Part shown: positions 33,710 through 43,341 of the stretch, in pieces
How positions within the stretch are numbered: position 1 is the stretch's first letter
Layout: every line of letters starts with the position of its first letter
Assembly: GCA_018065695.1 (NCBI GenBank)
Contig: JAGHST010000010.1
Location: 1-64,000, forward strand
Source: Candidatus Cacconaster caballi
Lineage (GTDB): Bacteria > Bacteroidota > Bacteroidia > Bacteroidales > UBA932
DNA: 64,000 nucleotides
Direction of reading: 5' to 3'
The notes under the pieces: generated by a model
What the model was told of the DNA's origin: nothing
Seen by the model: only the letters and a program-made list of their open reading frames with translations
Database searches by the model: none
Position numbers and translations under genes: made by a program

Positions 33710-35083
33710 ACTGAGGTACTTGTGGATGGCTGCGGCGGCCTTGCGCCCCGCACCCATTGCAAGTATCACGGTTGCGGCTCCGGTCACGGCATCTCCTCCG
33801 GCGAACACGCCGGGACGGGAGGTGGCACCGTCTTCGGATGCTATTATGCAACCCCGCCTGTCGGTATCCAGACCTTTTGTGGTGCCGGCAATCAGCGGAT
33901 TGGGAGAAGTGCCCAGCGCCATTATCACGACATCCGCTTCTATGTCGAACTCGCTCCCTTCCACAGCCACCGGACTTCTCCGGCCGCTTGCGTCAGGCTC
34001 ACCGAGTTCCATACGGATGCAGCGCAGTCCCCTCACCCATCCTTTTTCGTTGGCGAGAATCTCCACAGGATTTGTGAGCATCCGGAATTCTATACCCTCC
34101 TGCTTTGCGTGGTGCACCTCTTCGGCGCGCGCCGGCAGTTCGGCTTCAGTGCGGCGATATACTATCGTCACCTCGGACCCGAGTCTCAGCGCTGTACGGG
34201 CGGCATCCATAGCAACGTTGCCGCCTCCAACGACTGCAACTTTGCCTCCTACGAAAATCGGAGTATCGCTCTCCGGGTCAAAAGCCCGCATAAGGTTACT
34301 TCTGGTAAGGAATTCATTGGCAGAGAACACTCCGTTGCAGTTCTCTCCCGGTATATTCATAAATCTCGGAAGACCTGCGCCGGAGCCCACGAACACAGCA
34401 TCGAAACCCTCCTTGTCAAGAAGATCGTCTATGGTCAGAGTGCGTCCCACCACGACATTGGTTTCTATCTTCACGCCAAGCGCGCGAACATTGGCAAGTT
34501 CGTGTTCCACAACCTTTTCCTTCGGAAGACGGAACTCCGGAATGCCATACTGCAGCACACCGCCGGCCTTGTGGAGCACCTCGAAAATCGTAACCTCATA
34601 GCCGAGCCTGGCGAGGTCGCTTGCACAGGCAATGCCGCTCGGGCCACTGCCCACAACGGCAACTTTTTTGCCGAGGGAAGGAACCGAAACTTGCGGAGCA
34701 ACACCATTCTCACGGCTCCAGTCTGCAACGAAACGTTCGAGCTTTCCGATGGCGATGGCCTCGCCCTTGATGCCCAATATGCAGCTGCCCTCGCACTGAG
34801 TTTCCTGAGGGCAGACGCGTCCACACACTGCCGGAAGCGAACTGTCTTGAGCTATAATCTCTTGAGCTGCAGCAAAATCGCCGCATTTTACGCGCTCTAT
34901 GAACCGTGGAATCTTTATGGAAACCGGACACTTCTGCATGCAGCGCGGCTCTTTGCAATTCAGGCAACGCGAAGCCTCAAGAACGGCCTCCTCCCGGGAA
35001 TAGCCGAGGCACACTTCCTCGAAGTTGCGGGCTCTCACCTTTGCATCCTGCTCCCTTACCGGGACTCTTTTCATTCTGTCCAT
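33704..35083 (-). CDS. NADPH-dependent flavin oxidoreductase, NfnB/SudA/GltD-like
   Basis: A 459-residue Fe-S flavoprotein of the glutamate synthase small-subunit family. The N-terminal cluster domain shows CLNCKEPRCMQKCP and CGRVCPQETQCEGSC. Two Rossmann folds follow: KVAVVGSGPSGIACASDLA for FAD and VAVVGGGNVAMDAARTALRLG for NAD(P). With the FAD/[2Fe-2S] subunit directly upstream (1 nt overlap) it matches NfnAB, the bifurcating NADH-dependent ferredoxin:NADP+ oxidoreductase. No GltB large subunit is present, so glutamate synthase is less likely despite common annotation. Confidence 0.88.
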   Translation of the reverse strand: MDRMKRVPVREQDAKVRARNFEEVCLGYSREEAVLEASRCLNCKEPRCMQKCPVSIKIPRFIERVKCGDFAAAQEIIAQDSSLPAVCGRVCPQETQCEGSCILGIKGEAIAIGKLERFVADWSRENGVAPQVSVPSLGKKVAVVGSGPSGIACASDLARLGYEVTIFEVLHKAGGVLQYGIPEFRLPKEKVVEHELANVRALGVKIETNVVVGRTLTIDDLLDKEGFDAVFVGSGAGLPRFMNIPGENCNGVFSANEFLTRSNLMRAFDPESDTPIFVGGKVAVVGGGNVAMDAARTALRLGSEVTIVYRRTEAELPARAEEVHHAKQEGIEFRMLTNPVEILANEKGWVRGLRCIRMELGEPDASGRRSPVAVEGSEFDIEADVVIMALGTSPNPLIAGTTKGLDTDRRGCIIASEDGATSRPGVFAGGDAVTGAATVILAMGAGRKAAAAIHKYLSL

Positions 35084-35937
35084 TACCGGTTCCTCCCGAT
35101 TTTACATTTGTGGTCAGCCTCAGCCTCCTGAGACTTGTACATTGTCTGGCGCCTCATCGCCTCATCGAAATCCACTTCGTAGGCATTGAACTCCGGTCCT
35201 TCGACGCAGGCGAAACGGTTGCGACCGCCGACGGTCACGCGGCAGCCTCCGCACATTCCGGTCCCATCCACCATAAGAGTGTTTAGACTCACCTCCAGCG
35301 GAATGCCGGTGGGTTGGAGTGTCAGTGTCGTGAATTTCATCATAATCATCGGGCCGATGGATACGGCCTGATCCCAGGTGCGTCCCTCTGCGAGCAGCAA
35401 TTTTATCTTTTCGGTCACCAGTCCGCGGTGGCCGCGGGAGCCGTCGTCCGTACAGATGAAGAGGTTGTCACAGACAGAGCGCATCTCATCTTCCAAAATT
35501 ATCAGTTCTGCAGTCTTGGCGCCTGCAATCACGTCCACCCTTGCGCCTTTTTCGTGAAGATATTTGACCTGCGGATAGACCGGAGCCGCACCCAAGCCAC
35601 CTGCCACGAAGAGATATCTCTTCCCTTCCAATTCTCCGTCTGGAGCACTGACAAACTTCGAAGGCTTCCCGAGCGGCCCCACGAAATCCGTAAATTCCGC
35701 TCCCTCCTCCAATGCGCATATCATTCGACTTGAAGCTCCAACTATCTGAGTGACAATCGTCACCGTGCCTTTTGCCCGGTCATAGTCACATATTGTCAGC
35801 GGTATCCTTTCGCCCTGCTCCCTGGCGCGGACAATAAGAAACTGCCCCGGCTGCGCTGCAGAGGCAAGCCTCGGCGCCTCCACCTCCATAAGGCAGACGG
35901 TCGGGGTCAGAAAAGATTTTCTGATGATTCTGTACAT
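35083..35937 (-). CDS. Ferredoxin-NADP reductase-like subunit, NfnA/SudB-like
   Basis: A 284-residue PyrK/NfnA-type protein. The FAD region (GQFLIVRAREQGERIPLTICDYD, quoted in part) is followed by the NAD-binding YLFVAGGLGAAPVYPQVKYL and a [2Fe-2S] site GMCGGCRVTV with RFACVEGP. It pairs with the next gene to form the heterodimer that couples NADH, NADPH and ferredoxin. It overlaps its partner by 1 nt and follows the GH9 gene by 11 nt. Confidence 0.87.
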   Translation of the reverse strand: MYRIIRKSFLTPTVCLMEVEAPRLASAAQPGQFLIVRAREQGERIPLTICDYDRAKGTVTIVTQIVGASSRMICALEEGAEFTDFVGPLGKPSKFVSAPDGELEGKRYLFVAGGLGAAPVYPQVKYLHEKGARVDVIAGAKTAELIILEDEMRSVCDNLFICTDDGSRGHRGLVTEKIKLLLAEGRTWDQAVSIGPMIMMKFTTLTLQPTGIPLEVSLNTLMVDGTGMCGGCRVTVGGRNRFACVEGPEFNAYEVDFDEAMRRQTMYKSQEAEADHKCKIGRNR

Positions 35938-35948
35938 TTCTTTCTACG

Positions 35949-38453
35949 TTATTGCAATCTTTCGAAAGTATAACCTTTCTTCTTGAGATATTTCACTATT
36001 TCGTCCAGACGATTGTAGAGTCTTTCTGCCTGAGGTCTGGCTTCGACTATGCCCGGATGAATCAGCACGAGCGCTCCTGAAAGGCCCTCGCTCTTTTCGA
36101 ACTTGTAAAGTCCGTCTATAAGTGTCTGAGCGTCGCGGTAGTTCTTCATATCGGGCGTCGTATAGTCGGCAGGGGTGCCGATGCCCGGCGTATAGTTCAC
36201 GGTCTTCACCCCCATAGCATTGAGGACAGCCACGTTGGAGGCATTGTAATGCTCGTATGGGGGAAGGAACCACTGCGCTTTTTCACGGGTGATGCCATAG
36301 CGGCTGAGAGCCGCATAGTTTGCCTTGAGGTCACAGATAATGCTGTCAACACTCATCAGGTCGGCACGTTCCCCGCCCCAGTCACAGTAGAGGACGTGAT
36401 TGTCCGAGTGTCCTCCCACATAATGACCTTCCTTTACAATCTGCTCTATCACAGGCCTCTGCTCCTCACTTCTGAGGCAATTGCCCGTAAGGAAGAAATT
36501 CCCTTTTATCTTATGCTTCTTAAGAGTCTTGAGGATTGTAGGCGCACCGTTGAAATTGAGGTCTGCCGTAAAGCAGAGATAGATTTTCTTGTTTTCCGGA
36601 TCAACTCTCACAATGGCGCCGCGGTCGTCTTTCGTGAATGAAGCCGCCGCTTCCTGCTCGTGACCCTTCTGCTCCATTGCAGCAAAAAGGCAGGCAAGGC
36701 CGGCTGTGCCGTCCATTGTAGGTTCATTGCTTGCATAGTCGCCTATCTCGTCGTGATAGACGGCAATGCCGTTGTTGAGTACTGCGAAAGTGTCAGGCCT
36801 GGTCAGAGCGCCGCCAGCCCTCTCCTGGAAGAGAACATTGTAGATAGGGCCATCCACAAGTCCGCCGTATGGCAAACCGCCGTGCGGAGTGTAGGAGGAG
36901 TGAGGGTCCGAAGGGTGGTCGTATCCAGGCATCTGTGCGAAAGGAACGCCTGTAATCATCGTGGTGCCCCAAGGATTGCAGCCGAGGAGCCAGTCGCGCA
37001 GAGCGGCCTGCATCTCGTTGAAACTTGTATCGCCTGTAGCCTTTTCGTAGAGATATGCGTGGGTTGCGGCAGAAGAGGTAAGATTGTTCGAGCACCAGAG
37101 ATATGGAACTCCGTGGAAGAACGGTTCGTCGCCGGCTCTGTCCTTGAGGTCCTGGAGTCCCTGACGCATATAGCCTGCAAATTCTTTGCTGACAGCCTCA
37201 TCTTCTGAAGATGCCAGGAGGAAGTGTCCCAGATTGATGAAAGGATACCACTGGTAGTGGTGGTATTCCTTGCCCGGACCGCGGCCTCTCTCCATCCAAG
37301 GATTGACAGGTTCCAGTTCGCCCCAATAGGCTGCCTGCTGTTTCCAGTAGTCACCTTCTCCGAGAGAATACATCGTGGCGGCTGCGAGTTCAATGTCGTC
37401 AACCCAGGTATCCTCTTCATAGAAATATGGGGAAACGACGCACGCCGTCTGTGTGTTGCCCGGATATTCCAGAGCGAAATCGTATGCAGACTGAACCTTC
37501 CCCTTTATCTTTCTGGCGAACTCCGGATAGAATTCCTTCATCACGTCGGAGCCGAGAGCGAAAGTCGAAGCGAACTTGCCGGCAGCGGACGAAACACCGG
37601 TAGTGCGGTTCACCTTGTTCTTCGCCACCTGAGGCTTGCCTGTCACGAAATATACCGGGCGCCCCTTGCCCGGGCCGTACCCATAATCGACGCTGTCCAG
37701 ATACGGCATTCTGAAACCTGCGTGGTCGCGGTCATCCGCAATCTGATAATACATCTCCTTAGGTGCCGGATTCATCTTGTCGAGCCAGTCCAGACCCCAT
37801 TTCACCTCGTCAAGGATATCAGGGATGCCGTTGGAACCCGCCCTTCCGCGAGCGTCATAGCGATCCTTGAAGACACTCTTGTCCTTTGTGTATTTATAGG
37901 CAAAGGCCATCTGGTAGATGGTGGTGGAGGACGTGGTCATATACTGGAGATAGTCGGCTGCATCGTGCCATCCGCCCGTCACGTCGATATGTTCACCCGT
38001 GCGTTCAGGATGATATACTATATATCCATCGTCCTGATGGCAGAGATGGTCCGTGTAAGGATTGTCGCCACAGCGCTGCTGGCGCAGATAGACAAGAAGG
38101 TAGTCGGCCAGGCCGTCATATACGTCGGTGCCGATGCGGAAAACCGGGGATTTAGCCCCACCGCTGACGATGTAATAACTTCCCGGCTTCTTCAGCTGAG
38201 AGAAATCCAGTCTGTATGAACTCTTGAGAGCCCACTTCGAAGGGTCTGCCTTACGGCCTTCGCCTGTGAGGACAGTCTCGTCGGAGATTGCGTCATATAC
38301 CGTAAACAGGCCGTCGGTTACTTCGGTTGAAATCTGTACGGCCACTTTTATATCTTCCGGCAAATATCCTACCTGATTGACTCTCACCCAAGTCTGAGCA
38401 TTGAGTGTAATTGCCGAAATCACTGACAGTGCAAGGAGAAACAGTCTTTTCAT
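35949..38453 (-). CDS. Glycoside hydrolase family 9 fused to a NodB-like polysaccharide deacetylase
   Basis: An 834-residue secreted protein. A signal peptide (MKRLFLLALSVISAITLNAQ) is followed by a CelD-type Ig-like domain (about 21-105, VRVNQVGYLPED). The GH9 catalytic domain (about 110-600) shows GGWHDAADYLQY for the Asp pair and GDYASNEPTMDG for the acid Glu. A NodB/CE4-like domain (about 625-834) has GNFFLTGN and the GGHSDNH metal motif. The canonical TFDD reads FTADLN, leaving a single Asp. It probably cleaves beta-1,4-glucan-type chains; the deacetylase may be altered. It sits between sppA and nfnA. Confidence 0.9.
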   Translation of the reverse strand: MKRLFLLALSVISAITLNAQTWVRVNQVGYLPEDIKVAVQISTEVTDGLFTVYDAISDETVLTGEGRKADPSKWALKSSYRLDFSQLKKPGSYYIVSGGAKSPVFRIGTDVYDGLADYLLVYLRQQRCGDNPYTDHLCHQDDGYIVYHPERTGEHIDVTGGWHDAADYLQYMTTSSTTIYQMAFAYKYTKDKSVFKDRYDARGRAGSNGIPDILDEVKWGLDWLDKMNPAPKEMYYQIADDRDHAGFRMPYLDSVDYGYGPGKGRPVYFVTGKPQVAKNKVNRTTGVSSAAGKFASTFALGSDVMKEFYPEFARKIKGKVQSAYDFALEYPGNTQTACVVSPYFYEEDTWVDDIELAAATMYSLGEGDYWKQQAAYWGELEPVNPWMERGRGPGKEYHHYQWYPFINLGHFLLASSEDEAVSKEFAGYMRQGLQDLKDRAGDEPFFHGVPYLWCSNNLTSSAATHAYLYEKATGDTSFNEMQAALRDWLLGCNPWGTTMITGVPFAQMPGYDHPSDPHSSYTPHGGLPYGGLVDGPIYNVLFQERAGGALTRPDTFAVLNNGIAVYHDEIGDYASNEPTMDGTAGLACLFAAMEQKGHEQEAAASFTKDDRGAIVRVDPENKKIYLCFTADLNFNGAPTILKTLKKHKIKGNFFLTGNCLRSEEQRPVIEQIVKEGHYVGGHSDNHVLYCDWGGERADLMSVDSIICDLKANYAALSRYGITREKAQWFLPPYEHYNASNVAVLNAMGVKTVNYTPGIGTPADYTTPDMKNYRDAQTLIDGLYKFEKSEGLSGALVLIHPGIVEARPQAERLYNRLDEIVKYLKKKGYTFERLQ

Positions 38454-38463
38454 ATATTTTTCT

Positions 38464-40236
38464 TTATTTTATTTCAAGCATATAAGGGATGCGTGCCTCA
38501 ACTGCAGGTCCATTGATACCGGTAAGCCAGAGTGTGGCCTTCTGAACGGCATCCAAAGGGGCTTCCGAAGCCTTGGCACCGCTCTTCTGGAATTTCTCCA
38601 TAAAGCGCTCATACATTGTCTTCTCGACAGGGTACTCCACAATCTGATATTTATCGAGAGAAACTGCTGCGGCTGCATAGCTGACCGCATCGCTGAGGGT
38701 ACCTATCTCATCCACGAGTCCTATGCCAAGGGCATCTCCTCCGGCCCAAACGCGTCCTTGTGCTATTTCATCCACCGCCTCGACGCTCATATTGCGGCTG
38801 CCTGCCACAAGAGACGTGAATTTCGTATAGACGTCTTCAATCATATCCCGCATATATGCAGTCTCTTCTCCATCGAGAGGGAAAAATCCGTTGATGAGGC
38901 TTCCGTGTCTGTGTGTCGCCACTTCCACCATATTTATATGGAGGTTTTTCTTGAGCGCTCCGGAAAAACTCGGGATGAGGCCGAATACGCCGATGGAACC
39001 GGTGAGAGTGGTGCGGTCCGAAAAAATCTTGTCACAGGCGCAGCTTATCCAGTATCCGCCGGATGCGGCATAGTCACCATAGCTTGCCACAACAGGCTTG
39101 ACAGCCCTGAGAAGTTCTATTTCCCGCTGGATTATTGCTGAAGCCTGAACGCTTCCTCCCGGAGAATTGACACGGAAGACAACAGCCTTGACCGAACTGT
39201 CGCGACGGGCTTTTTCAATCTCCTTGGCAAAGGTGTCTCCGATATATCCGTCGGAACTGTCTCCCATTACAATTTCACCGTTTGCATAGATGACAGCTAT
39301 CTTGTCCTTTGTCTTATAGTCGGGTTTCACGGCCTTGGAAGCATACTCAGGCAGCGTGACGAACTTGAGTTCCTTCTCCTTCTCCACACCGGAAAGTGTG
39401 CAGAGGTATTCCACAACCTCATCGCGATACCACAATTCATCGACGAGGCCTTTTTCGCGTGCCGCTTCGACATTACCGATGGCAAGGTTGTCAATCCAGC
39501 CGTTCAGGTCGCTTTTCGAGAAATCTCTCGAAGAGCAGATGGCGTCTGCCAGAGCATCCCAGACGGAAAGGAGCATCTCCTCTGTCTGGCGGCGGTTCTC
39601 AGGGCTGATGTCGTTGCGTATGAAAGGCTCTCCGGCAGATTTGAACTTACCGTGGCGTATAAGCTGAATGTCGAGACCGAGCCTGTCGATGAGATCCTTG
39701 TAGAACATCATAGGGGATGAAAGGCCGCTTATCATAATGTCTGCATACGGATTTACAATCACCTTGTCGGCTACGGACGCCATATAGTATGACATAATGT
39801 CAACATACTGCAAATCAGCCACAATGGCCTTACCCTTGGCACGGAAGCGTGAAAGCGCCGTGCGGAACTCCTCGGCTGTAGCCAGACTCATATTGATCTG
39901 AGCGGGAGTCATATAGATATACTGGATGGAAGGGTCGTCGGCGGCCTTGTCTATAGCCTGAACGGCCTTGAACAGGGAAATGCTGCTGCTCACGTCGCTC
40001 GAAGTGCCGGTCATTCCCAGACTGAAATTGAAGGTCTCGGTTGACTGTTCGGTGACGGGGGTGGAGAAATCGATTTTGAGAATTGTGTTATTCCCTATCG
40101 CCACAGTCTCTTTCTCTCCTGCGGATAAGGAGGCGACAAGGGATCCGAGCATACCGATGCCGAGGAAAGTCAGAATAATGAAGGCGGCAATGCAGCCGAG
40201 CAGAGCGCCGAAAAAGATTTTCCAAAAAGTTTTCAT
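38464..40236 (-). CDS. sppA: Signal peptide peptidase SppA, 67K type
   Basis: Membrane-anchored serine protease that clears signal peptides. A membrane anchor lies at residues 8-35 (FFGALLGCIAAFIILTFLG). Two S49 repeats follow. The catalytic Lys is in RHGKFKSAGEPF (about residue 198) and the Ser in YGDYAASGGYWIS (about residue 392), matching the E. coli Lys209/Ser409 pair. The ATG at 40236 is chosen because the in-frame one at 40287 lies almost at the predicted transcript start and adds a non-hydrophobic tail. It is 590 residues and the first gene of the sppA-GH9-nfnAB run. Confidence 0.94.
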   Translation of the reverse strand: MKTFWKIFFGALLGCIAAFIILTFLGIGMLGSLVASLSAGEKETVAIGNNTILKIDFSTPVTEQSTETFNFSLGMTGTSSDVSSSISLFKAVQAIDKAADDPSIQYIYMTPAQINMSLATAEEFRTALSRFRAKGKAIVADLQYVDIMSYYMASVADKVIVNPYADIMISGLSSPMMFYKDLIDRLGLDIQLIRHGKFKSAGEPFIRNDISPENRRQTEEMLLSVWDALADAICSSRDFSKSDLNGWIDNLAIGNVEAAREKGLVDELWYRDEVVEYLCTLSGVEKEKELKFVTLPEYASKAVKPDYKTKDKIAVIYANGEIVMGDSSDGYIGDTFAKEIEKARRDSSVKAVVFRVNSPGGSVQASAIIQREIELLRAVKPVVASYGDYAASGGYWISCACDKIFSDRTTLTGSIGVFGLIPSFSGALKKNLHINMVEVATHRHGSLINGFFPLDGEETAYMRDMIEDVYTKFTSLVAGSRNMSVEAVDEIAQGRVWAGGDALGIGLVDEIGTLSDAVSYAAAAVSLDKYQIVEYPVEKTMYERFMEKFQKSGAKASEAPLDAVQKATLWLTGINGPAVEARIPYMLEIK

Positions 40237-40295
40237 ATTGTCATTATCGTTGATTGTCAAGAGCAGACGCCCACCGGAGGCAGGCATACATTTTG

Positions 40296-40303
40296 CAAAT
40301 ATA
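40296..40303 (-). promoter_or_regulatory. -7 box of sppA
   Basis: On the reverse strand it reads TATATTTG, a perfect TAnnTTTG. It gives a leader of about 50 nt before the ATG at 40236. Confidence 0.65.
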
Positions 40304-40315
40304 ACAATTATTCAT

Positions 40316-40323
40316 TATTTTTG
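40316..40323 (+). promoter_or_regulatory. -7 box of the metal-handling operon
   Basis: TATTTTTG fits TAnnTTTG. The start codon at 40339 lies 15 nt after the box. The -33 region falls inside the divergent sppA promoter, so the two may interfere. Confidence 0.6.
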
Positions 40324-40338
40324 CGAGAGGTGAAAAAG

Positions 40339-40686
40339 ATGGTCAGACAGATTTTTGCGATTTTTCTCATAGCCCTTTATCTATGCGGCTATGCGGAAGT
40401 CTGTGCTCATCACTGCAGCCATATGGAATGTGAATGCTTCCATTGCAAGCACTGCTACCACTTCCACTGCGACGACGGCTGCTGCAAAGCCTCCTACTCA
40501 CCCGCAGCCGATCAGGACTGCGGCGACGGCAGCGTGACGCTTCCCGAACAGGCTCAGCAATTTGTGGCCGTGGCCTGCGCCGACATCCCATCATCCGCCA
40601 TCCAATCCGACGTCATCAACTTCAGGATAAAGGCCCCACCACTTGCGGAAGCCGGAAACCCCATTTCATGCGTCAGGAGATTGTGA
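40339..40686 (+). CDS. Cys/His-rich exported protein, putative metal-binding
   Basis: A 115-residue protein with a hydrophobic N-terminus (VRQIFAIFLIALYLCG) and a dense Cys/His block at residues 22-50 (AEVCAHHCSHMECECFHC and KHCYHFHCDDGCC). In total it has 13 Cys and 7 His. The C-terminal half is ordinary. I do not recognise a named family with confidence. Its place directly before a TonB-dependent receptor and an HMA protein points to periplasmic copper or other soft-metal binding. The ATG at 40339 is used because the upstream TTG overlaps the -7 box. Confidence 0.75.
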   Translation: MVRQIFAIFLIALYLCGYAEVCAHHCSHMECECFHCKHCYHFHCDDGCCKASYSPAADQDCGDGSVTLPEQAQQFVAVACADIPSSAIQSDVINFRIKAPPLAEAGNPISCVRRL

Positions 40687-40756
40687 CGGTCCTCTTTTTT
40701 CCGCGCCTTCGAAGGCAGCGGACAGGACTTTCGTTACACAATCAAATCTAACGCAA

Positions 40757-42979
40757 ATGAAAAAATCAACTCTTACAATCATATCGCTGCTACTGTTCAC
40801 ATCGCTTTCAGCCCGGAATTTCACCGGGAAAATCTGGTATTCCAAACCGGGAGGAGCAACGGAGCCGCTACCGTTTGCACAAGTGTATTGGCTTGAACAA
40901 AAGATACTTGCAGATGCCGATGAAAATGGAGTATTCACTCTGGACATCAGTCATCCGGCCACTCTGGTAGCCACTTATGTGGGATATACCCGCGACACAG
41001 TGGTAGTGAATGAAGGAATGATGAGCGCCGATTTCTTCCTGACCGGAGAGAATGATATCGAACAGGCCGTCGTCACGGGCCGTCAGGCAGGATTGTCAAA
41101 GCTCAAGCCCATTCGGACAGAAGTCATAACGGCTGCCGGACTCTGCAAAATGGCCTGCTGCGCCCTTGCCGAAAGTTTCGAAAATTCCGCCAGCGTCACA
41201 GTCGGATATTCCGATGCCGTGACCGGCGCCCGCCAGATAAAACTTCTGGGCCTTTCCGGCACCTACACCCAGATGCTGGACGAAAACCGCCCCGTGATGC
41301 GCGGCATTGCGAGCCCGTTCGGAATGTCTTTCGTCCCCGGACAGTGGCTGGAGAGCATCCAGATAGCAAAAGGCCCTTCTTCAGTTATCAACGGCCTTGA
41401 AGCCATCACCGGGCAGATAAATATGGAACACCGCAAGCCGACGGACGAGACTCCGCTATTCATCCAACTCTACGGAAGTCTCGACAAGATGTTCGAGGCC
41501 AACGTGGCATCGGCTCTCCAGATAAATCCGAAGTGGAGCGTAATCAATATGGCCCACGTCGGGGGCTCCGTCTCCAATATGGACCACAACAAGGACGGAT
41601 TCCGTGACGAACCTGAAGATTTCAAGACTCTCTTCACCACCAGATGGCTTTACTATGCCCCGAGCGGCGTCCAGGTGCGCTTCGGCGGGCGTTTCATCTA
41701 CGATAACCGCCTTGGCGGACAGACCGGTTACCGTAGCCGGCTCAGTTCCTCTTCCGGCAATACCTACTGGGGTTCCGAAATCAAGAACAGGGGCGTGAAC
41801 GGATATCTCAAGGTCGGAATCCCCCTCAATACTGAAAACAGTGCCAACATTGCACTCGTGGCCGATTACACCTACCACGAGATGGACGCTCTCTTCGGCC
41901 TCCAGGAGTACGGCGGCACACAGCACTCCGTCTTCGCCAATCTCATCTACCAGAACGAAATCAACGAGCGCCACAAGATTGAAGCCGGCCTGACGTCGCA
42001 CTACGACAGGATAGATGAAACCGTACACGGCGCTTTCTGGAAAAAAGACCTTTTCCGCAACGAACCCGCATTCGCCGCATTCGGTGAATATACTTTCACC
42101 CTTGAGGACAAACTCACCTTCGTGGGTGGAGTGAACCTGGAATACAACTGCAACCACGGATGGCTTTTCGCACCACGAGCCAACGTCAAATACTGCGTGA
42201 CGGACAATATCGTCCTGCGCGCCCTCGGCGGCCGCGGCTACAGGACAGCCGGCATCTTCACTGACAATCTCGGCATATTCTCCACCAACTACAAAGTGGT
42301 GACGGCTCCCCACCTCGATCTGCTGGAGGACGCCTGGACATTCGGAGGCAACGCCACCTTCTATCTTCCTTTCGGAGTCGGAGAGGACAACACCTACATC
42401 AGTCTGGACTATTTCCGCAACAGTTTCAACAAGCAGGTCATAGTGGATCCGGAGGTGGTGAACAACACCTACAGCATCTACAACCTCGACGGACGCTCTT
42501 TCACCAACACCTGGCAGCTGGACTTCAACGTAGAACCCGTCGAACGCTTCACCATCACCGCCACAGCCCGATATACGCAGGCCAAGGTGAATCTGCAGAA
42601 TCAGGGACTGGTGGAAAGACCTATGACAAGCCGCTTCAAAGGCGTGCTGAACCTGCAGTATGCTACAGCGATGAACAGATGGACATTCGACTTCACCGCC
42701 CAACTCAACGGAGCGATGAAACTGCCGTCTTTCGCAGTCAGGCGCTGGGACAGGGACGAATCTCCGGTCTATCCGATGCTGTTTGCTCAGATTACCAGAA
42801 AATTCAGAGGCATAGACGTTTACGTCGGCGGTGAAAATCTGACGAACTTCCGCCAGAAGGATGCCATCATCGATGCGCAGTTTCCTTTCAGCCATTCGTT
42901 CAACGCCAGTTGCGTATGGGGCCCTCTGATGGGCATAAAAGTCTATGCCGGACTGCGTTACACTCTTTGGAAAATGTAA
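40757..42979 (+). CDS. TonB-dependent receptor, putative metal uptake
   Basis: Outer-membrane receptor of 740 residues. A signal peptide (MKKSTLTIISLLLFTSLSA) is followed by a carboxypeptidase-regulatory-like domain (about 20-105), a plug domain with VVTGRQAGLSKLKPIR and a Cys-rich patch LCKMACCALAESF, and a 22-strand type barrel ending YAGLRYTLWKM. IKLLGLSGTYTQMLDENRP and AKGPSSVINGLEAITGQIN are plug motifs. Neighbouring HMA and Cys/His-rich genes suggest copper as the substrate. The ATG at 40757 starts a good signal peptide; the frame is open further upstream but overlaps the previous gene. Confidence 0.9.
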   Translation: MKKSTLTIISLLLFTSLSARNFTGKIWYSKPGGATEPLPFAQVYWLEQKILADADENGVFTLDISHPATLVATYVGYTRDTVVVNEGMMSADFFLTGENDIEQAVVTGRQAGLSKLKPIRTEVITAAGLCKMACCALAESFENSASVTVGYSDAVTGARQIKLLGLSGTYTQMLDENRPVMRGIASPFGMSFVPGQWLESIQIAKGPSSVINGLEAITGQINMEHRKPTDETPLFIQLYGSLDKMFEANVASALQINPKWSVINMAHVGGSVSNMDHNKDGFRDEPEDFKTLFTTRWLYYAPSGVQVRFGGRFIYDNRLGGQTGYRSRLSSSSGNTYWGSEIKNRGVNGYLKVGIPLNTENSANIALVADYTYHEMDALFGLQEYGGTQHSVFANLIYQNEINERHKIEAGLTSHYDRIDETVHGAFWKKDLFRNEPAFAAFGEYTFTLEDKLTFVGGVNLEYNCNHGWLFAPRANVKYCVTDNIVLRALGGRGYRTAGIFTDNLGIFSTNYKVVTAPHLDLLEDAWTFGGNATFYLPFGVGEDNTYISLDYFRNSFNKQVIVDPEVVNNTYSIYNLDGRSFTNTWQLDFNVEPVERFTITATARYTQAKVNLQNQGLVERPMTSRFKGVLNLQYATAMNRWTFDFTAQLNGAMKLPSFAVRRWDRDESPVYPMLFAQITRKFRGIDVYVGGENLTNFRQKDAIIDAQFPFSHSFNASCVWGPLMGIKVYAGLRYTLWKM

Positions 42980-42994
42980 TTTCAAAAAAATATC

Positions 42995-43324
42995 ATGAAA
43001 AAATTCCTTTCTATCATTCTCGTGGCGCTGATGGCCACGGTATCTTTCGAAGCAATGGCTCAGGACAAGCAGCAAAGCAGGCAGAAGGCCAAGGCCTCCA
43101 TTGAAGAAGTAACCTTCGTAACCACCATAGACTGCAAGAACTGCGTCAAGAAGGTGGAAGCCAACCTTCCGTACGAAAAGGGCATCAAGGATATGAAAGT
43201 GACCCTTTCCGACAAGACCGTATGGATCAAGTACGATGCATCCAAGACCGACAAGAAGAAACTTGCCGGAGCCATAAACAAGCTCGGTTACGAAGCCGTC
43301 GAGAAAGAGGATCCCGCACAATAG
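42995..43324 (+). CDS. Exported heavy-metal-associated (HMA) domain protein
   Basis: A 109-residue protein with a signal peptide (MKKFLSIILVALMATVSFEAMAQ) and one HMA ferredoxin-like domain (about 36-100) carrying the metal motif TIDCKNCVKKVEANLPYEKG. It should bind Cu(I) or a similar ion in the periplasm and pass it from the receptor inward. It lies 15 nt after the receptor gene and 17 nt before the beta-barrel gene, so all are probably co-transcribed. Confidence 0.9.
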   Translation: MKKFLSIILVALMATVSFEAMAQDKQQSRQKAKASIEEVTFVTTIDCKNCVKKVEANLPYEKGIKDMKVTLSDKTVWIKYDASKTDKKKLAGAINKLGYEAVEKEDPAQ

Positions 43325-43341
43325 ATACCCGTAGTCCGGCA

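Noticed and set aside
33704-35083. Glutamate synthase small subunit
   Set aside because: No large GltB subunit, and the overlapping upstream NfnA-like gene fits NfnAB better.
40705-40716. 12-bp palindrome GCCTTCGAAGGC between the Cys/His-rich gene and the receptor gene
   Set aside because: Short, no T-run and no promoter near it; could be chance, so not listed as a regulatory site.
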